The position numbers were made by a program, and so were the translations under genes. 64,000 nt of DNA from Pseudomonas viridiflava (GTDB lineage: Bacteria > Pseudomonadota > Gammaproteobacteria > Pseudomonadales > Pseudomonadaceae). Shown here one piece after another: positions 35,276 through 44,004 of the stretch. Within the stretch, counting starts at the first letter, position 1. Every line of letters begins with the position of its first letter. The stretch lies in assembly GCF_900573885.1 (NCBI RefSeq), contig NZ_UPSE01000493.1, forward strand, positions 1 through 64,000. The letters are read 5' to 3'. The notes below the pieces were generated by a model, which was not told where the DNA came from, did not search any database, and worked only from the letters and a program-made list of their open reading frames with translations.

Positions 35276-37512
35276 CCGCCACCGTCACACCCATTCATGC
35301 ACCGCTCGAAGCACCCATGGGCGTGCCGCTCGACCGTGTTGACGGCTACGCCAAAGTCACTGGCGAGGCGCGTTACGCAGCGGATTTTCACAACGCTGAT
35401 CTGAGCTATGGCTGGGTGGTTTCCAGCCCCATCGCCCATGGCCGTATCGTCGATATCGATGCCCGCGCCGCCCTGGCCTTGCCTGGCGTATTGCTGGTGC
35501 TCAGTCACTTGAACCGCCCGGAACTGGCCAGCTACGACGAGTCGTACATGGACGCCGACGCGGCCGATGGCTCGCCGTTTCGTCCGTTCTATAACGACCG
35601 CATTCTCTACAGCGGGCAGCCGGTGGCACTGGTGGTGGCCAAAACCCTGGAGCAGGCGCGCATGGCCGCCGCCCAGGTGCAGGTTGAATACCGCAGCGAG
35701 CCTCACAGCACCGACCTGCGTGAACAGTTAGGCAACAGCCACAAAGCGCCCGCCGAATTGCCGGAGCCGCGCGGCGATGTCGACGCGGCGCTGGCCCGCG
35801 CCAGCGCCCGCGTCGACGTGGAATACGAAACGCCGGTCGAACACCACAACCCCATGGAGCCCCATGCCTCCACCGTAGTCGTGCAGCCCGATGGTGGCCT
35901 GCTGATTTACGACAAAACCCAAGGCACGCAAAACTGCCGCACCTATGTCGAGCAGGTGTTCGGGCTGGAGCCGGGCAGTGTGCGGGTGGTGGCGCACTAC
36001 GTAGGCGGCGCCTTTGGTTCCGGCCTGCGGCCGCAGTATCAACTGACGCTGGCGGTGATGGCCGCGCTGAAGCTCAAACGTTCAGTGCGGCTGGCACTCA
36101 CCCGCCAGCAGATGTTCACTTTTGGCTACCGTCCGCGCACGATCCAGCGCCTGAGTCTCGGCGCCGACGCCCAGGGCAAGCTGCAAGCCATTCGCCATGA
36201 AGCGATTGCGCAGACGTCGCGCATTGAAGACTTCACCGAGCACCTGGTGGAGTGGTCCGGCATGCTTTACCACTGCGATAACGTGGCGCTCGACTACCAC
36301 CTGGTGCCGCTGGATGTGTACACCCCGCTGGACATGCGCGCACCGGGCGCCGCCAGTGGCGTGCTGGCGCTGGAATGCGCGATTGACGAGTTGGCCTACG
36401 CCGCGAATATCTGCCCGTTGAAGCTGCGTATTCAGAACTACACCGAGCGCAACCAGAACGAAGACAAACCCTACTCAAGCAAGGCGCTGCGCGAGTGCTA
36501 CAGCGAAGGCGCCGAGCGCTTCGGCTGGGCCCGACGCTCGCCCGAGCCGCGCAGCATGCGCGATGGCAACGACCTGATCGGCTGGGGTGTAGCGACCGGC
36601 GTGTGGGAAGCCATGCAACAGAAAGCCAGCGCCCGCGTGGTGCTCGACGCTCACGGGCGCTTGCACGTCAGCAGCGCGGTCACCGATATCGGCACCGGAA
36701 CCTATACCGCGCTCACGCAAATCGCCGCTGCGGCCATGGGCCTGGATACCGACGATGTATCGGTGTTGATCGGTGATTCCAGCCTGCCGACCTCGCCGCT
36801 GCAAGGCGGCTCGTTCACCATTTCGTCCGTCGGCAGCGCCGTGCAACAAGCGTGCACGGCTTTGCAGAAACAACTGCTCGACGCCGCGCAGAAACTGGAC
36901 GACTCACCGTTCGCGGAGGCAAGCCGCGATCAGGTGGAATTCGTTGACGGCGCCTTGCGCCTGAAGGCCGACCCTGGCAAGCGCGTCGAGCTCGCTGAAA
37001 TAGTGCGAGGCAGCGGCAGCGGGCATATCGAAGCGCTGGTGGATGCCGAGCCGGATCAGGAAAAACGTGACCCCTACGCCACCGCTACCCACTCCGCCGT
37101 GTTTGTCGAAGTGCGGGTAGACGAAGCCTTGGGCAAAGTGCGCGTCAGCCGTGTGGTCAGCGCCATCGCCGCCGGGCGCGTGGTCAATCCGAAAACCGCC
37201 CGCAGTCAGATTCTTGGTGGCGTGGTGTGGGGCATCGGCATGGCATTGCAGGAAGAAACGCAGATCGACCACAACCTTGGCCGCTACATGAACCACAACC
37301 TGGCCGAATACCACGTGCCGGTGCATGCCGACATGGGCGACATCGACGTGATTTTTGTCGACGAGCCCGACACCATCGTCAACGCCCTGGGCTCAAAAGG
37401 TGTGGGTGAGATTGGCCTGGTGGGCGTCGGCGCGGCAATTGCCAACGCCGTGTATCACGCCACCGGCAAGCGCATACGCGAATTCCCGATTACGGTGGAG
37501 AAGGTGTTGTAG
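35272..37512 (+). CDS. Molybdenum aldehyde oxidoreductase, molybdopterin subunit (PaoC-like)
   Basis: The 746-residue large subunit binds the molybdopterin cytosine-type cofactor and oxidises the substrate. It starts at the overlapping ATG (MTATVTPIHAPLEAP), not at the longer upstream in-frame start. Visible hallmarks are DRVDGYAKVTGEARYAADF, YVGGAFGSGLRPQ, and GSKGVGEIGLVGVGAAIANA near the C-terminus with the catalytic glutamate. Aromatic or aliphatic aldehydes are likely substrates by family. No cofactor-insertion chaperone (PaoD) follows. Its 3' end overlaps the convergent MFS gene by 23 bp. Confidence 0.93.
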   Translation: MTATVTPIHAPLEAPMGVPLDRVDGYAKVTGEARYAADFHNADLSYGWVVSSPIAHGRIVDIDARAALALPGVLLVLSHLNRPELASYDESYMDADAADGSPFRPFYNDRILYSGQPVALVVAKTLEQARMAAAQVQVEYRSEPHSTDLREQLGNSHKAPAELPEPRGDVDAALARASARVDVEYETPVEHHNPMEPHASTVVVQPDGGLLIYDKTQGTQNCRTYVEQVFGLEPGSVRVVAHYVGGAFGSGLRPQYQLTLAVMAALKLKRSVRLALTRQQMFTFGYRPRTIQRLSLGADAQGKLQAIRHEAIAQTSRIEDFTEHLVEWSGMLYHCDNVALDYHLVPLDVYTPLDMRAPGAASGVLALECAIDELAYAANICPLKLRIQNYTERNQNEDKPYSSKALRECYSEGAERFGWARRSPEPRSMRDGNDLIGWGVATGVWEAMQQKASARVVLDAHGRLHVSSAVTDIGTGTYTALTQIAAAAMGLDTDDVSVLIGDSSLPTSPLQGGSFTISSVGSAVQQACTALQKQLLDAAQKLDDSPFAEASRDQVEFVDGALRLKADPGKRVELAEIVRGSGSGHIEALVDAEPDQEKRDPYATATHSAVFVEVRVDEALGKVRVSRVVSAIAAGRVVNPKTARSQILGGVVWGIGMALQEETQIDHNLGRYMNHNLAEYHVPVHADMGDIDVIFVDEPDTIVNALGSKGVGEIGLVGVGAAIANAVYHATGKRIREFPITVEKVL

Positions 37513-38743
37513 CTTCGGCCGGTTGCGGCGCGCTGAGGGTTTCGCGGTTGGCGAGGGTGGGGAACAGCTTGTACCAGGTGCCGGTGACCAACAGCGTACC
37601 GACCCCGCCCATGACCACCGCGTTCACCGTGCCGAACCAGTGCGCAGTGAGCCCGGATTCAAACTCGCCCAACTGATTCGATGCACCGATAAACAGGCCA
37701 TTCACCGCACTGACGCGGCCGCGCATGGCATCCGGCGTTTCCAGCTGCACGAACGCGCCGCGAATGACCATGCTGATCATGTCGGCCGCGCCGAGAATCA
37801 CCAGCACCAGCAGCGAAAACCACAACGACGTCGACAGCCCAAAGGCGATGGTGGCCACACCAAACACGCCGACCGCAATAAACATCACGCGGCCGACCTT
37901 GCGCTTGATCGGGAAGCGCGCAATCCAGAACGCCATCAACAACGCCCCCACCGCTGGTGCCGACCGCAACATGCCCAGGCCCCACGGGCCGGTGAGCAGA
38001 ATGTCCTTGGCGAACACCGGCAACAGCGCCGTGGCGCCGCCCAGCAGCACCGCGAACAGATCCAGCGAAATGGCGCCGAAAATATCCGGGCGACTGCGAA
38101 TAAAACGAATGCCCGCCAACAGCGAATGCACCGACGGGCGCTCCTGACTGAGCTTGGCCTGATTCTTCGGCAGGCTCAGCATCAAACAGCAGGCCAGCAC
38201 GTACAGCGCCGTGGTGGGCGCATACACCCAGATACTGCCAAACGCATACAGAAAGCCGCCCAGCGCCGGGGCGACGATAGTGGCCGTTTGAATCGCCGAA
38301 GAAGACGCAGCGATGGCCGCCGGAAACAACGCCGCCGGCACCAGACTCGGCAGTAACGCCTGCGTCGCCGGCATCTCGAAGGCCCGGGTGCTGCCGAGCA
38401 GAAACGCCAACACAAAAATCATCTCGCGCGTGACATCGCCGCTGGTGCTGCCCAGCACCAACGCGAGGGCAATCACCGCCTGACAAGCCTGACAAAACGC
38501 CGCCACCTTGCGCCGGTCATAGCGGTCCGCCACGTGGCCGGTGTGCAACATAAACAGCACACGCGGCAAGAACTCCACCAGGCCGACCCAGCCCAGATCC
38601 ATCACGCTGCCGGTGAGCTGATACATATGCCAGCCGATAGCGACCGTGAGCATCTGAAAACCACTCGCCGTGAATACGCGGGCGAGCCAGAACGTGAGGA
38701 ACGGAACGTGATGACGCAAGAGCACGGGCGTGGTGGTGGACAT
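37490..38743 (-). CDS. MFS transporter, EntS-like
   Basis: The 417-residue major-facilitator protein has twelve predicted membrane segments and the MFS loop motif GHVADRYDRRKV. The whole-length pattern (FLTFWLARVFTASGFQMLTVAIGWHMYQLTGS; LGMLRSAPAVGALLMAFW) resembles the EntS/multidrug-exporter branch. The substrate is not known. It overlaps the oxidoreductase gene tail to tail. Confidence 0.9.
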   Translation of the reverse strand: MSTTTPVLLRHHVPFLTFWLARVFTASGFQMLTVAIGWHMYQLTGSVMDLGWVGLVEFLPRVLFMLHTGHVADRYDRRKVAAFCQACQAVIALALVLGSTSGDVTREMIFVLAFLLGSTRAFEMPATQALLPSLVPAALFPAAIAASSSAIQTATIVAPALGGFLYAFGSIWVYAPTTALYVLACCLMLSLPKNQAKLSQERPSVHSLLAGIRFIRSRPDIFGAISLDLFAVLLGGATALLPVFAKDILLTGPWGLGMLRSAPAVGALLMAFWIARFPIKRKVGRVMFIAVGVFGVATIAFGLSTSLWFSLLVLVILGAADMISMVIRGAFVQLETPDAMRGRVSAVNGLFIGASNQLGEFESGLTAHWFGTVNAVVMGGVGTLLVTGTWYKLFPTLANRETLSAPQPAEATTPSPP

Positions 38744-38857
38744 AGTTCATCTGGGGAGTTGGGGCGGGGAGGGCAGAGGCTAGCATGACGGTAATGGGCC
38801 ATGGCTGCGAAGCGGCCAGTGATCGCCCGGTTTTTTGCGCGGCCGTGCAGAAACGGC

Positions 38858-38976
38858 CCCTCTCCCCCAGCCCCTCTCCCGCGAGCGGGCGAGGGGAGAC
38901 ATACCTCGTTCACCGGGCTGACACGTTTAACCCCCTCACCCGCTTGCGGGAGAGGGCTGGGGAGAGGGGCGTTTGA
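38858..38976. repeat. C-rich palindromic repeat pair
   Basis: CCCCTCTCCCGCGAGCGGGCGAGGGG and a second, inverted copy (CCCCCTCACCCGCTTGCGGGAGAGGG) lie 25 bases apart in the gap after the MFS gene start. Confidence 0.8.
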
Positions 38977-39009
38977 TCGATGCTTTTGATTTGGCTCGTG
39001 ATCTACCCG

Positions 39010-39290
39010 CCCCATTCATCGCAGGCCGAGTGGAGTCGACGTGGAGGGGGTTGAGCGGCCGGGAGCCGCGAAAGGAACATCGGGCCATGGATGGCCCGTT
39101 GTGACGGCCCCCGGAGCGGCGACGTAATGAGGGGAGTCGGAGCGCAGCGGAGACCCAAGGTAGGGGCAAGCCTTTTGCCCCGCTTTTCGCTGGGCCGGCA
39201 CTCCGGCGATTGGAAAAGCGGGTCGCGCGTAAGGCGCGAAACAAAACGTTCAGCACGCGCGTTAACGAATACGAGAGGCCAGCTTGGGCG
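39010..39290. repeat. Conserved-looking structured intergenic element
   Basis: This gene-free stretch carries GCAGGCCGAGTGGAGTCGACG, GGGTTGAGCGGCCGGGAGCC, a perfect palindrome GGGCCATGGATGGCCC, and GGCCCCCGGAGCGGCGACG. From memory, similar blocks recur between genes in Pseudomonas, often with phantom ORFs on them. It could fold into several stems. Repeat status needs genome comparison; no protein is supported. Confidence 0.45.
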
Positions 39291-39299
39291 TACGGCTGG

Positions 39300-39355
39300 A
39301 GATTCTGGATCCCGAATCGTCGGACCGCCGCGTTCGCGAGGATGACGGAGGAGGG
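39300..39355. repeat. Palindromic repeat (GGATCCCGAATCGTCGGACCGCC family)
   Basis: GATTCTGGATCCCGAATCG followed by TCGGACCGCCGCGTTCGCGAGGATGACGG matches units at 28840-28960 and 46455-46500. Confidence 0.75.
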
Positions 39356-39430
39356 GCCGGATAGGCCGTTTTAACCATCAAAAAACCTCGCGCGACAATC
39401 CACCGCATCAGCCTCCAACCCCCAAAAGCG

Positions 39431-39508
39431 TTAGGCTTTGACCCAAATCAGCACGCCGATTATTAAGGCGTGCAGGGCCCAACCGCCCATCCCGCAACAC
39501 GCCGCCAT
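39431..39508 (-). CDS. Possible 25-residue membrane peptide
   Basis: The frame starts MAACCGMGGWALHALIIGVL and ends in IWVKA. It has one hydrophobic segment and a CC/GMGG head. AGGAA lies nine bases before the ATG. It overlaps the plus-strand cioA promoter in antisense, so transcription of the two would interfere. Coding nature is unproven. Confidence 0.3.
   Translation of the reverse strand: MAACCGMGGWALHALIIGVLIWVKA
39438..39466 (+). promoter_or_regulatory. cioAB promoter with overlapping ANR/FNR-like box
   Basis: TTGACC (39438-39443) and TATTAA (39461-39466) are spaced by 17 bases, a good sigma-70 promoter. TTGACCCAAATCAG (39438-39451) matches the ANR/FNR box TTGAT-N4-ATCAA at 8 of 10 fixed positions and covers the -35 element, a repressing position. 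In P. aeruginosa, ANR represses cioAB at low oxygen, which fits. Confidence 0.6.
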
Positions 39509-39599
39509 AACAATAATTTCCTGAACCGATCGCAAATTTTCAGGGCTAAACCAAAAGCCCCACGAACGCGCGACAACCGATTTCTGACGAGGAATATCC

Positions 39600-41033
39600 A
39601 TGTTTGGCTTAGAGGCGCTGGATCTGGCGCGAATACAGTTCGCGTTCACCATTTCCTTCCACATCATCTTCCCCGCCATCACCATCGGCCTGGCCAGCTA
39701 CCTCGCTGTGCTCGAAGGGCTGTGGCTGAAGACCCGCGACGAAACCTACCGCGACCTCTACCACTTCTGGTCGAAGATCTTTGCCGTGAATTTCGGTATG
39801 GGCGTGGTGTCCGGTCTGGTCATGGCCTACCAGTTCGGTACCAACTGGAGCGCGTTTTCCGACTTTGCCGGGGCCATCACCGGGCCGCTGCTCACGTATG
39901 AAGTGCTGACCGCGTTCTTCCTCGAAGCCGGTTTCCTCGGTGTGATGCTGTTCGGCTGGAACCGCGTCGGCCCCGGTCTGCACTTTTTCTCAACGGTGAT
40001 GGTGGCCGTCGGCACGCTCATTTCCACGTTCTGGATTCTCGCTTCCAACAGCTGGATGCAGACGCCGCAAGGCTTCGATATTGTCGATGGGCGCGTGGTG
40101 CCGCTGGACTGGTTTGCGGTGATTTTCAACCCGTCGTTCCCGTATCGCCTGATCCATATGTCCATCGCCGCGTTCCTGGCGACGGCGTTTTTTGTCGGCT
40201 CTTCGGCGGCCTGGCACTTGCTGCGCAAACGCGATAACCCGGCCATTCGCCGCATGCTCTCGATGGCGATGTGGATGGCGTTGATCGTGGCGCCGATTCA
40301 AATGGTGGTCGGCGATTTCCATGGCCTGAACACCCTCAAGCATCAGCCGGCGAAGATCGCTGCCATCGAAGGCCATTGGGAAAATGTCGGTAACGAGCCG
40401 ACCCCGTTGATCCTGTTTGGCTGGCCCGACATGAAGGCGGAGAAAACCCGCTTTGCGGTGGAAATTCCGTATATGGGCAGCCTGATTCTGACCCACAGCC
40501 TCGACAAACAAGTGCCGGCGCTGAAGGAATTCAAGCCGGAGGACCGCCCCAATTCCACCATCGTGTTCTGGACCTTTCGCATCATGGTCGCGCTCGGTCT
40601 GCTGATGCTGCTGACCGGCGTGTGGAGTTTGTGGCTGCGGTTTCGCGGCAAGCTGTTTGAGTCCAAGCCGTTTCTGTATCTGGCGTTATGGATGGGGCCG
40701 TCCGGCGTCATCGCCATTCTGGCCGGCTGGTTCACCACTGAAGTCGGCCGCCAGCCGTGGGTGGTGTATGGCCTGATGCGCACGGCGGATGCGTCGTCCA
40801 ACCACAGCGTCGCGCAAATGAGCCTGACCCTGATCCTGTTTGTGGTGGTGTATTTCGCGCTGTTCGGCGCGGGCTTCGGCTACATGATGCGCCTGGTGCG
40901 CAAAGGCCCGATCACCGACGAAGGCCGCGAGCCACGCGACGGCGGGCCGGGTACCAAACGCACACCGGCGCGGCCGTTGTCGGCGCCGGGTGAAGGCCTG
41001 GAAAGTGACCAGAACCTGGGCAGGGGTAACTGA
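39600..41033 (+). CDS. cioA: Cyanide-insensitive ubiquinol oxidase subunit I
   Basis: The 477-residue cytochrome bd-type subunit carries the haem ligands His21 (SFHIIFPAITIG) and His186 (YRLIHMSIAAF) and GRQPWVVYGLMRTADA. The quinol loop is short, as in the CIO/CioA branch, so this is the cyanide-insensitive type. It oxidises ubiquinol and reduces oxygen at the inner membrane without pumping protons. It is the first gene of cioA-cioB-small subunit, two bases before cioB. Confidence 0.94.
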   Translation: MFGLEALDLARIQFAFTISFHIIFPAITIGLASYLAVLEGLWLKTRDETYRDLYHFWSKIFAVNFGMGVVSGLVMAYQFGTNWSAFSDFAGAITGPLLTYEVLTAFFLEAGFLGVMLFGWNRVGPGLHFFSTVMVAVGTLISTFWILASNSWMQTPQGFDIVDGRVVPLDWFAVIFNPSFPYRLIHMSIAAFLATAFFVGSSAAWHLLRKRDNPAIRRMLSMAMWMALIVAPIQMVVGDFHGLNTLKHQPAKIAAIEGHWENVGNEPTPLILFGWPDMKAEKTRFAVEIPYMGSLILTHSLDKQVPALKEFKPEDRPNSTIVFWTFRIMVALGLLMLLTGVWSLWLRFRGKLFESKPFLYLALWMGPSGVIAILAGWFTTEVGRQPWVVYGLMRTADASSNHSVAQMSLTLILFVVVYFALFGAGFGYMMRLVRKGPITDEGREPRDGGPGTKRTPARPLSAPGEGLESDQNLGRGN

Positions 41034-41035
41034 GT

Positions 41036-42046
41036 ATGGGCGGTATCGATCTTTCGTTGATCTGGGCGGTCATCATCGTCTTCGGCATCATGATGTACGT
41101 GGTCATGGACGGCTTCGACCTGGGCATTGGCATCCTCTTCCCGTTTGTAAAAGACGACGGCGAGCGGGACATCATGATGAACACCGTGGCGCCGGTCTGG
41201 GACGGCAACGAAACCTGGCTGGTGCTGGGCGGCGCGGGCCTGTTCGGCGCCTTTCCGCTGGCTTATTCGGTGGTGCTCAGTGCCTTGTACCTGCCGCTGA
41301 TTTTCATGCTGCTGGGCCTGATCTTTCGCGGCGTGGCGTTCGAGTTCCGCTTCAAAGCCAAAGACCACAAACGTCATCTGTGGGACAAAGCCTTTATCGG
41401 CGGCTCGCTGACGGCGACCTTCTTCCAGGGCGTGGCGCTGGGTGCGTATATCGACGGCTTGCCGGTGGTTAACCGCGCTTATGCAGGGGGCTCGCTGGAC
41501 TGGCTGGCGCCGTTCCCGTTGTTCTGCGGCGTGGCCTTGATTGCCGCTTATGCACTGTTGGGCTGCACCTGGTTGATCATGAAAACCGAGGGCCGTCTGC
41601 AGAAGCAGATGCATGACATGGCGCGCCCGCTGGCCTTCGCGCTGCTGGGCGTGACCGGCGTGGTCAGCTTGTGGACGCCGCTGGCCCACAGCGAGATCGC
41701 CGAGCGCTGGTTCAGCCTGCCGAACCTGTTCTACTTCCTGCCGGTTCCGGTGCTGGTGCTGGTGACCTTCGTTGCCTTGCTGCGCGCCGTGGAGCGCAAC
41801 CGCAACTACGTGCCGTTCCTGCTGACGCTGGTGCTGATTTTCCTCGGCTACAGCGGTCTGGGCATCAGCTTGTGGCCGAACATCATTCCGCCGTCGGTGA
41901 GCATCTGGCAGGCCGCGTCGCCGCCGTCGAGCCAGGGTTTCATTCTGGTGGGGGCGCTGTTCATCATTCCGTTCATCCTGATGTACACCGCGTGGAGCTA
42001 CTACGTATTCCGCGGCAAGGTGACACCGGATCAGGGCTACCACTAG
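41036..42046 (+). CDS. cioB: Cyanide-insensitive ubiquinol oxidase subunit II
   Basis: The 336-residue CydB-like membrane protein starts with the family pattern VMDGFDLGIGILFPFVKDDGERD and contains WDGNETWLVLGGAGLFGAFP. It forms the oxidase with CioA. Eight to nine membrane segments are visible. The start lies two bases after the cioA stop, so the pair is co-translated. Confidence 0.94.
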   Translation: MGGIDLSLIWAVIIVFGIMMYVVMDGFDLGIGILFPFVKDDGERDIMMNTVAPVWDGNETWLVLGGAGLFGAFPLAYSVVLSALYLPLIFMLLGLIFRGVAFEFRFKAKDHKRHLWDKAFIGGSLTATFFQGVALGAYIDGLPVVNRAYAGGSLDWLAPFPLFCGVALIAAYALLGCTWLIMKTEGRLQKQMHDMARPLAFALLGVTGVVSLWTPLAHSEIAERWFSLPNLFYFLPVPVLVLVTFVALLRAVERNRNYVPFLLTLVLIFLGYSGLGISLWPNIIPPSVSIWQAASPPSSQGFILVGALFIIPFILMYTAWSYYVFRGKVTPDQGYH

Positions 42047-42058
42047 GAAGCGCCGCTA

Positions 42059-42199
42059 ATGGATACCACCGAGAAAAAACCCTTCTGGAAACGCCTCGGC
42101 TGGCTGGTGCTCATCTGGACCGCCAGCGTGCTGGCCCTGGGCGCAGTGTCGTACCTGCTGCGCCTGTTCATGCAAGCGGCAGGCATGAGTACGCCGTAG
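42059..42199 (+). CDS. Small single-pass oxidase-associated protein (DUF2474/CydX-like)
   Basis: The 46-residue protein starts MDTTEKKPFWKRLGWLVLIW and has one membrane helix (LGWLVLIWTASVLALGAVSYLL). Small proteins of this type (CydX, CioZ/DUF2474) follow bd-oxidase genes and stabilise the complex. It lies 12 bases after cioB, in the same direction. The stop codon falls inside a GTAGGTTGGG-type repeat. Confidence 0.88.
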   Translation: MDTTEKKPFWKRLGWLVLIWTASVLALGAVSYLLRLFMQAAGMSTP

Positions 42200-42303
42200 G
42201 TTGGGTCGGTCCGCGTTCGGTGAGCGCAGCGAAGCCCAACAAACCGGCCGCAGGCCGGTGCGTATCGGTCCCGTTGGGCTTCGCTTTGCTCAACCCAACC
42301 TAC
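42196..42303. repeat. Inverted GTAGGTTGGG-GAAGCCCAAC repeat
   Basis: GTAGGTTGGGTCGGTCCGCG with AGCGAAGCCCAAC on the left faces GTTGGGCTTCGCTTTGCTCAACCCAACCTAC on the right, with a CCGGCCGCAGGCCGG hairpin between. The same family recurs at 49685-49746. It separates the cio operon from the sigma-factor gene and could form a terminator-like hairpin. Confidence 0.85.
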
Positions 42304-42314
42304 ATGGACCATCT

Positions 42315-42336
42315 CTCATTTGAAATCAATTCTCAA
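42315..42336. promoter_or_regulatory. Possible Fur box before the ECF sigma gene
   Basis: On the minus strand TTGAGAATTGATTTCAAATGAG resembles a Pseudomonas Fur site (GAGAAT-ATT-TCATT), with weak inner matches. It lies 43 bases before the GTG start and would allow iron control of the sigma/anti-sigma pair. Confidence 0.35.
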
Positions 42337-42378
42337 CAAAGGTATGTTGCGCTTCCCTCGTTTCAGCCGGACGCCGCT

Positions 42379-42885
42379 GTGCCTTCGCCTCTCGACCCTC
42401 ACTCTGCGGATGATCAGTTCCAGCGCCATGCCGGCGAGTTGCTGCGTTTTTTCCGTCGGCAGCTGAAGTGTGCCGAGCTGGCGGCCGACCTGCGTCAGGA
42501 GGCGTGGCTGCGCTTCAGCCGCCGCGAGCAAACGGAGGACATCGGCAACCTGCGCGCGTTTCTCTACCGCATTGCGCGCAATCTCATCATCGACCACCAC
42601 CGTCAGCAGGAAGCCCGGCCGGCGCAGGAGGCGATGGACGATCAGCTCGAATCCGAACTGCCCGGCCCGGAGCGCATCGCCAGCGGCGCGCAAGGGGTGA
42701 ATCGCTTGCAAGAAATTCTTGACGGCCTGCCCGAGCACCTGCGCCAGGCGCTGCTGTGGAACCGGCTCGACGGCCTCACCCAGCGGGAAATCGGCGAACG
42801 CCTCGGCGTCTCGGAAAGTATGGCCGGACGCTATATCCTCAAGGCCCTCGAAACCTGTCAGCAGCACATGGACGCCGGCCAATGA
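42379..42885 (+). CDS. FecI-family ECF sigma factor
   Basis: The 168-residue protein has sigma regions 2 (QEAWLRFSRREQTEDIGNLRAFLYRIARNLIIDHHRQ) and 4 (LDGLPEHLRQALLWNRLDGLTQREIGERLGVSESMAGRYILKALETC), without region 3. The GTG at 42379 gives family length. An ATG at 42304 is in frame but lies at the edge of a repeat and upstream of a possible Fur site. Coupled to fecR by a 4-bp overlap and followed by a TonB receptor with a signalling domain, it completes an iron-responsive cell-surface signalling trio. Confidence 0.88.
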   Translation: MPSPLDPHSADDQFQRHAGELLRFFRRQLKCAELAADLRQEAWLRFSRREQTEDIGNLRAFLYRIARNLIIDHHRQQEARPAQEAMDDQLESELPGPERIASGAQGVNRLQEILDGLPEHLRQALLWNRLDGLTQREIGERLGVSESMAGRYILKALETCQQHMDAGQ

Positions 42886-43847
42886 CGCACCCCCAATCCG
42901 CCACCGACCTGCCTCTGGCGCAAGCGCGCGAGTGGCACGTGTTGCTGCATTCCGGGCGAGCGACCGCGGCAGACCATGCGCGGCTGGAAGCCTGGCGCGC
43001 GGCGTCGCAGCAAAACGCCGAGGCCATGCAGCAAGTGGAAAGTCTGTGGTCATTGCTTGGCGACGTGGCGCGGCCGGCGCCGAGGCTCAGCATGGCCAAG
43101 ACAAACCGGGGGCGCCGCGCCACGCGTTGGGGTTTGCCGTTGGCCGCTGCGGCGGCGTTGCTGCTGGCAGCGTGGTTGCCGCAAGGCACGTGGGTCGGCC
43201 TGTATGCCGACTATCACACCCAGCCCGGCGAGGTACGCGAGGTGCGCCTGAGCGATGGCTCGGTGCTCACGCTTAACGGTGATACGGCGCTGGACTGGTC
43301 GGTAAGCGAGGGCCGTCGAGAGGTGAAGCTGTATCGCGGCGAAGCGGATTTCCAGGTAGCTCACGATGCCAGCCAACCGTTTTTCGTGCTCGCCGGGCCG
43401 GCACGGATTCGCGTGACGGGCACACGTTTCGACGTGAATGTCAGCAGTGACGACCAGATACACCTTGCCGTGAGCCAGGGCCAGGTTCAGGTCAGCGATA
43501 GCACCCAGGCATCGCAGTACGTAAATGCCCAGGAGCAGATCGCCTGGCATGACGGTGCGCTGCAAAGTCTCGAACCGCTCGACGAAGCCCAGCGCCTGGC
43601 ATGGCAGCGGGGGCGCCTGGTGTTTCGCTCGCGACCGTTGACGGACGTGTTCGCCCAACTGCAACGCGTGCAGGGCGACCGTGTGCTGTTTCTGGACGAT
43701 GGCGCCCGTCACCTGCAAGTGACCGGCGTATTTGCCAGCGCCGACCCGAACGCGCTGCTGCGCGCCATCGAGAGCAATCTGCCGGTTCGCCTTACCCGTC
43801 TGCCAGGACTGTTGCTGGTGTCATCCGCCCCTGCCGCAGCCCGCTAA
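42882..43847 (+). CDS. FecR-family anti-sigma regulator
   Basis: The 321-residue protein has an N-terminal cytoplasmic sigma-binding part (REWHVLLHSGRATAADHARLEAWRAAS), one membrane helix (LPLAAAAALLLAAWLP, about 85-100) and a periplasmic FecR domain (HTQPGEVREVRLSDGSVLTLNGDT; RIRVTGTRFDV). The C-terminal part resembles an STN domain that contacts the receptor. It passes the receptor signal to the sigma factor. Its start overlaps the sigma gene stop. Confidence 0.92.
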   Translation: MTHPQSATDLPLAQAREWHVLLHSGRATAADHARLEAWRAASQQNAEAMQQVESLWSLLGDVARPAPRLSMAKTNRGRRATRWGLPLAAAAALLLAAWLPQGTWVGLYADYHTQPGEVREVRLSDGSVLTLNGDTALDWSVSEGRREVKLYRGEADFQVAHDASQPFFVLAGPARIRVTGTRFDVNVSSDDQIHLAVSQGQVQVSDSTQASQYVNAQEQIAWHDGALQSLEPLDEAQRLAWQRGRLVFRSRPLTDVFAQLQRVQGDRVLFLDDGARHLQVTGVFASADPNALLRAIESNLPVRLTRLPGLLLVSSAPAAAR

Positions 43848-44004
43848 TTCCAAGGCCTGCGCGCCGCGCCGAAAAATAGTTGAAAAATAATCGCGAGGTC
43901 GGTTCAGAAAGCGCCAGCGCTTACGTCTTCTGTTTCTGCAAATGCGAAGTTCTCGCAAAAGAGAACGAAAGCAACCAGACAGTCGGGCAGAACAGGACAC
44001 CACC

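Noticed and set aside
38785..39345. Several short frames in the gap before cioA
   Set aside because: They sit on palindromic repeats and a structured block, on both strands, without ribosome sites.
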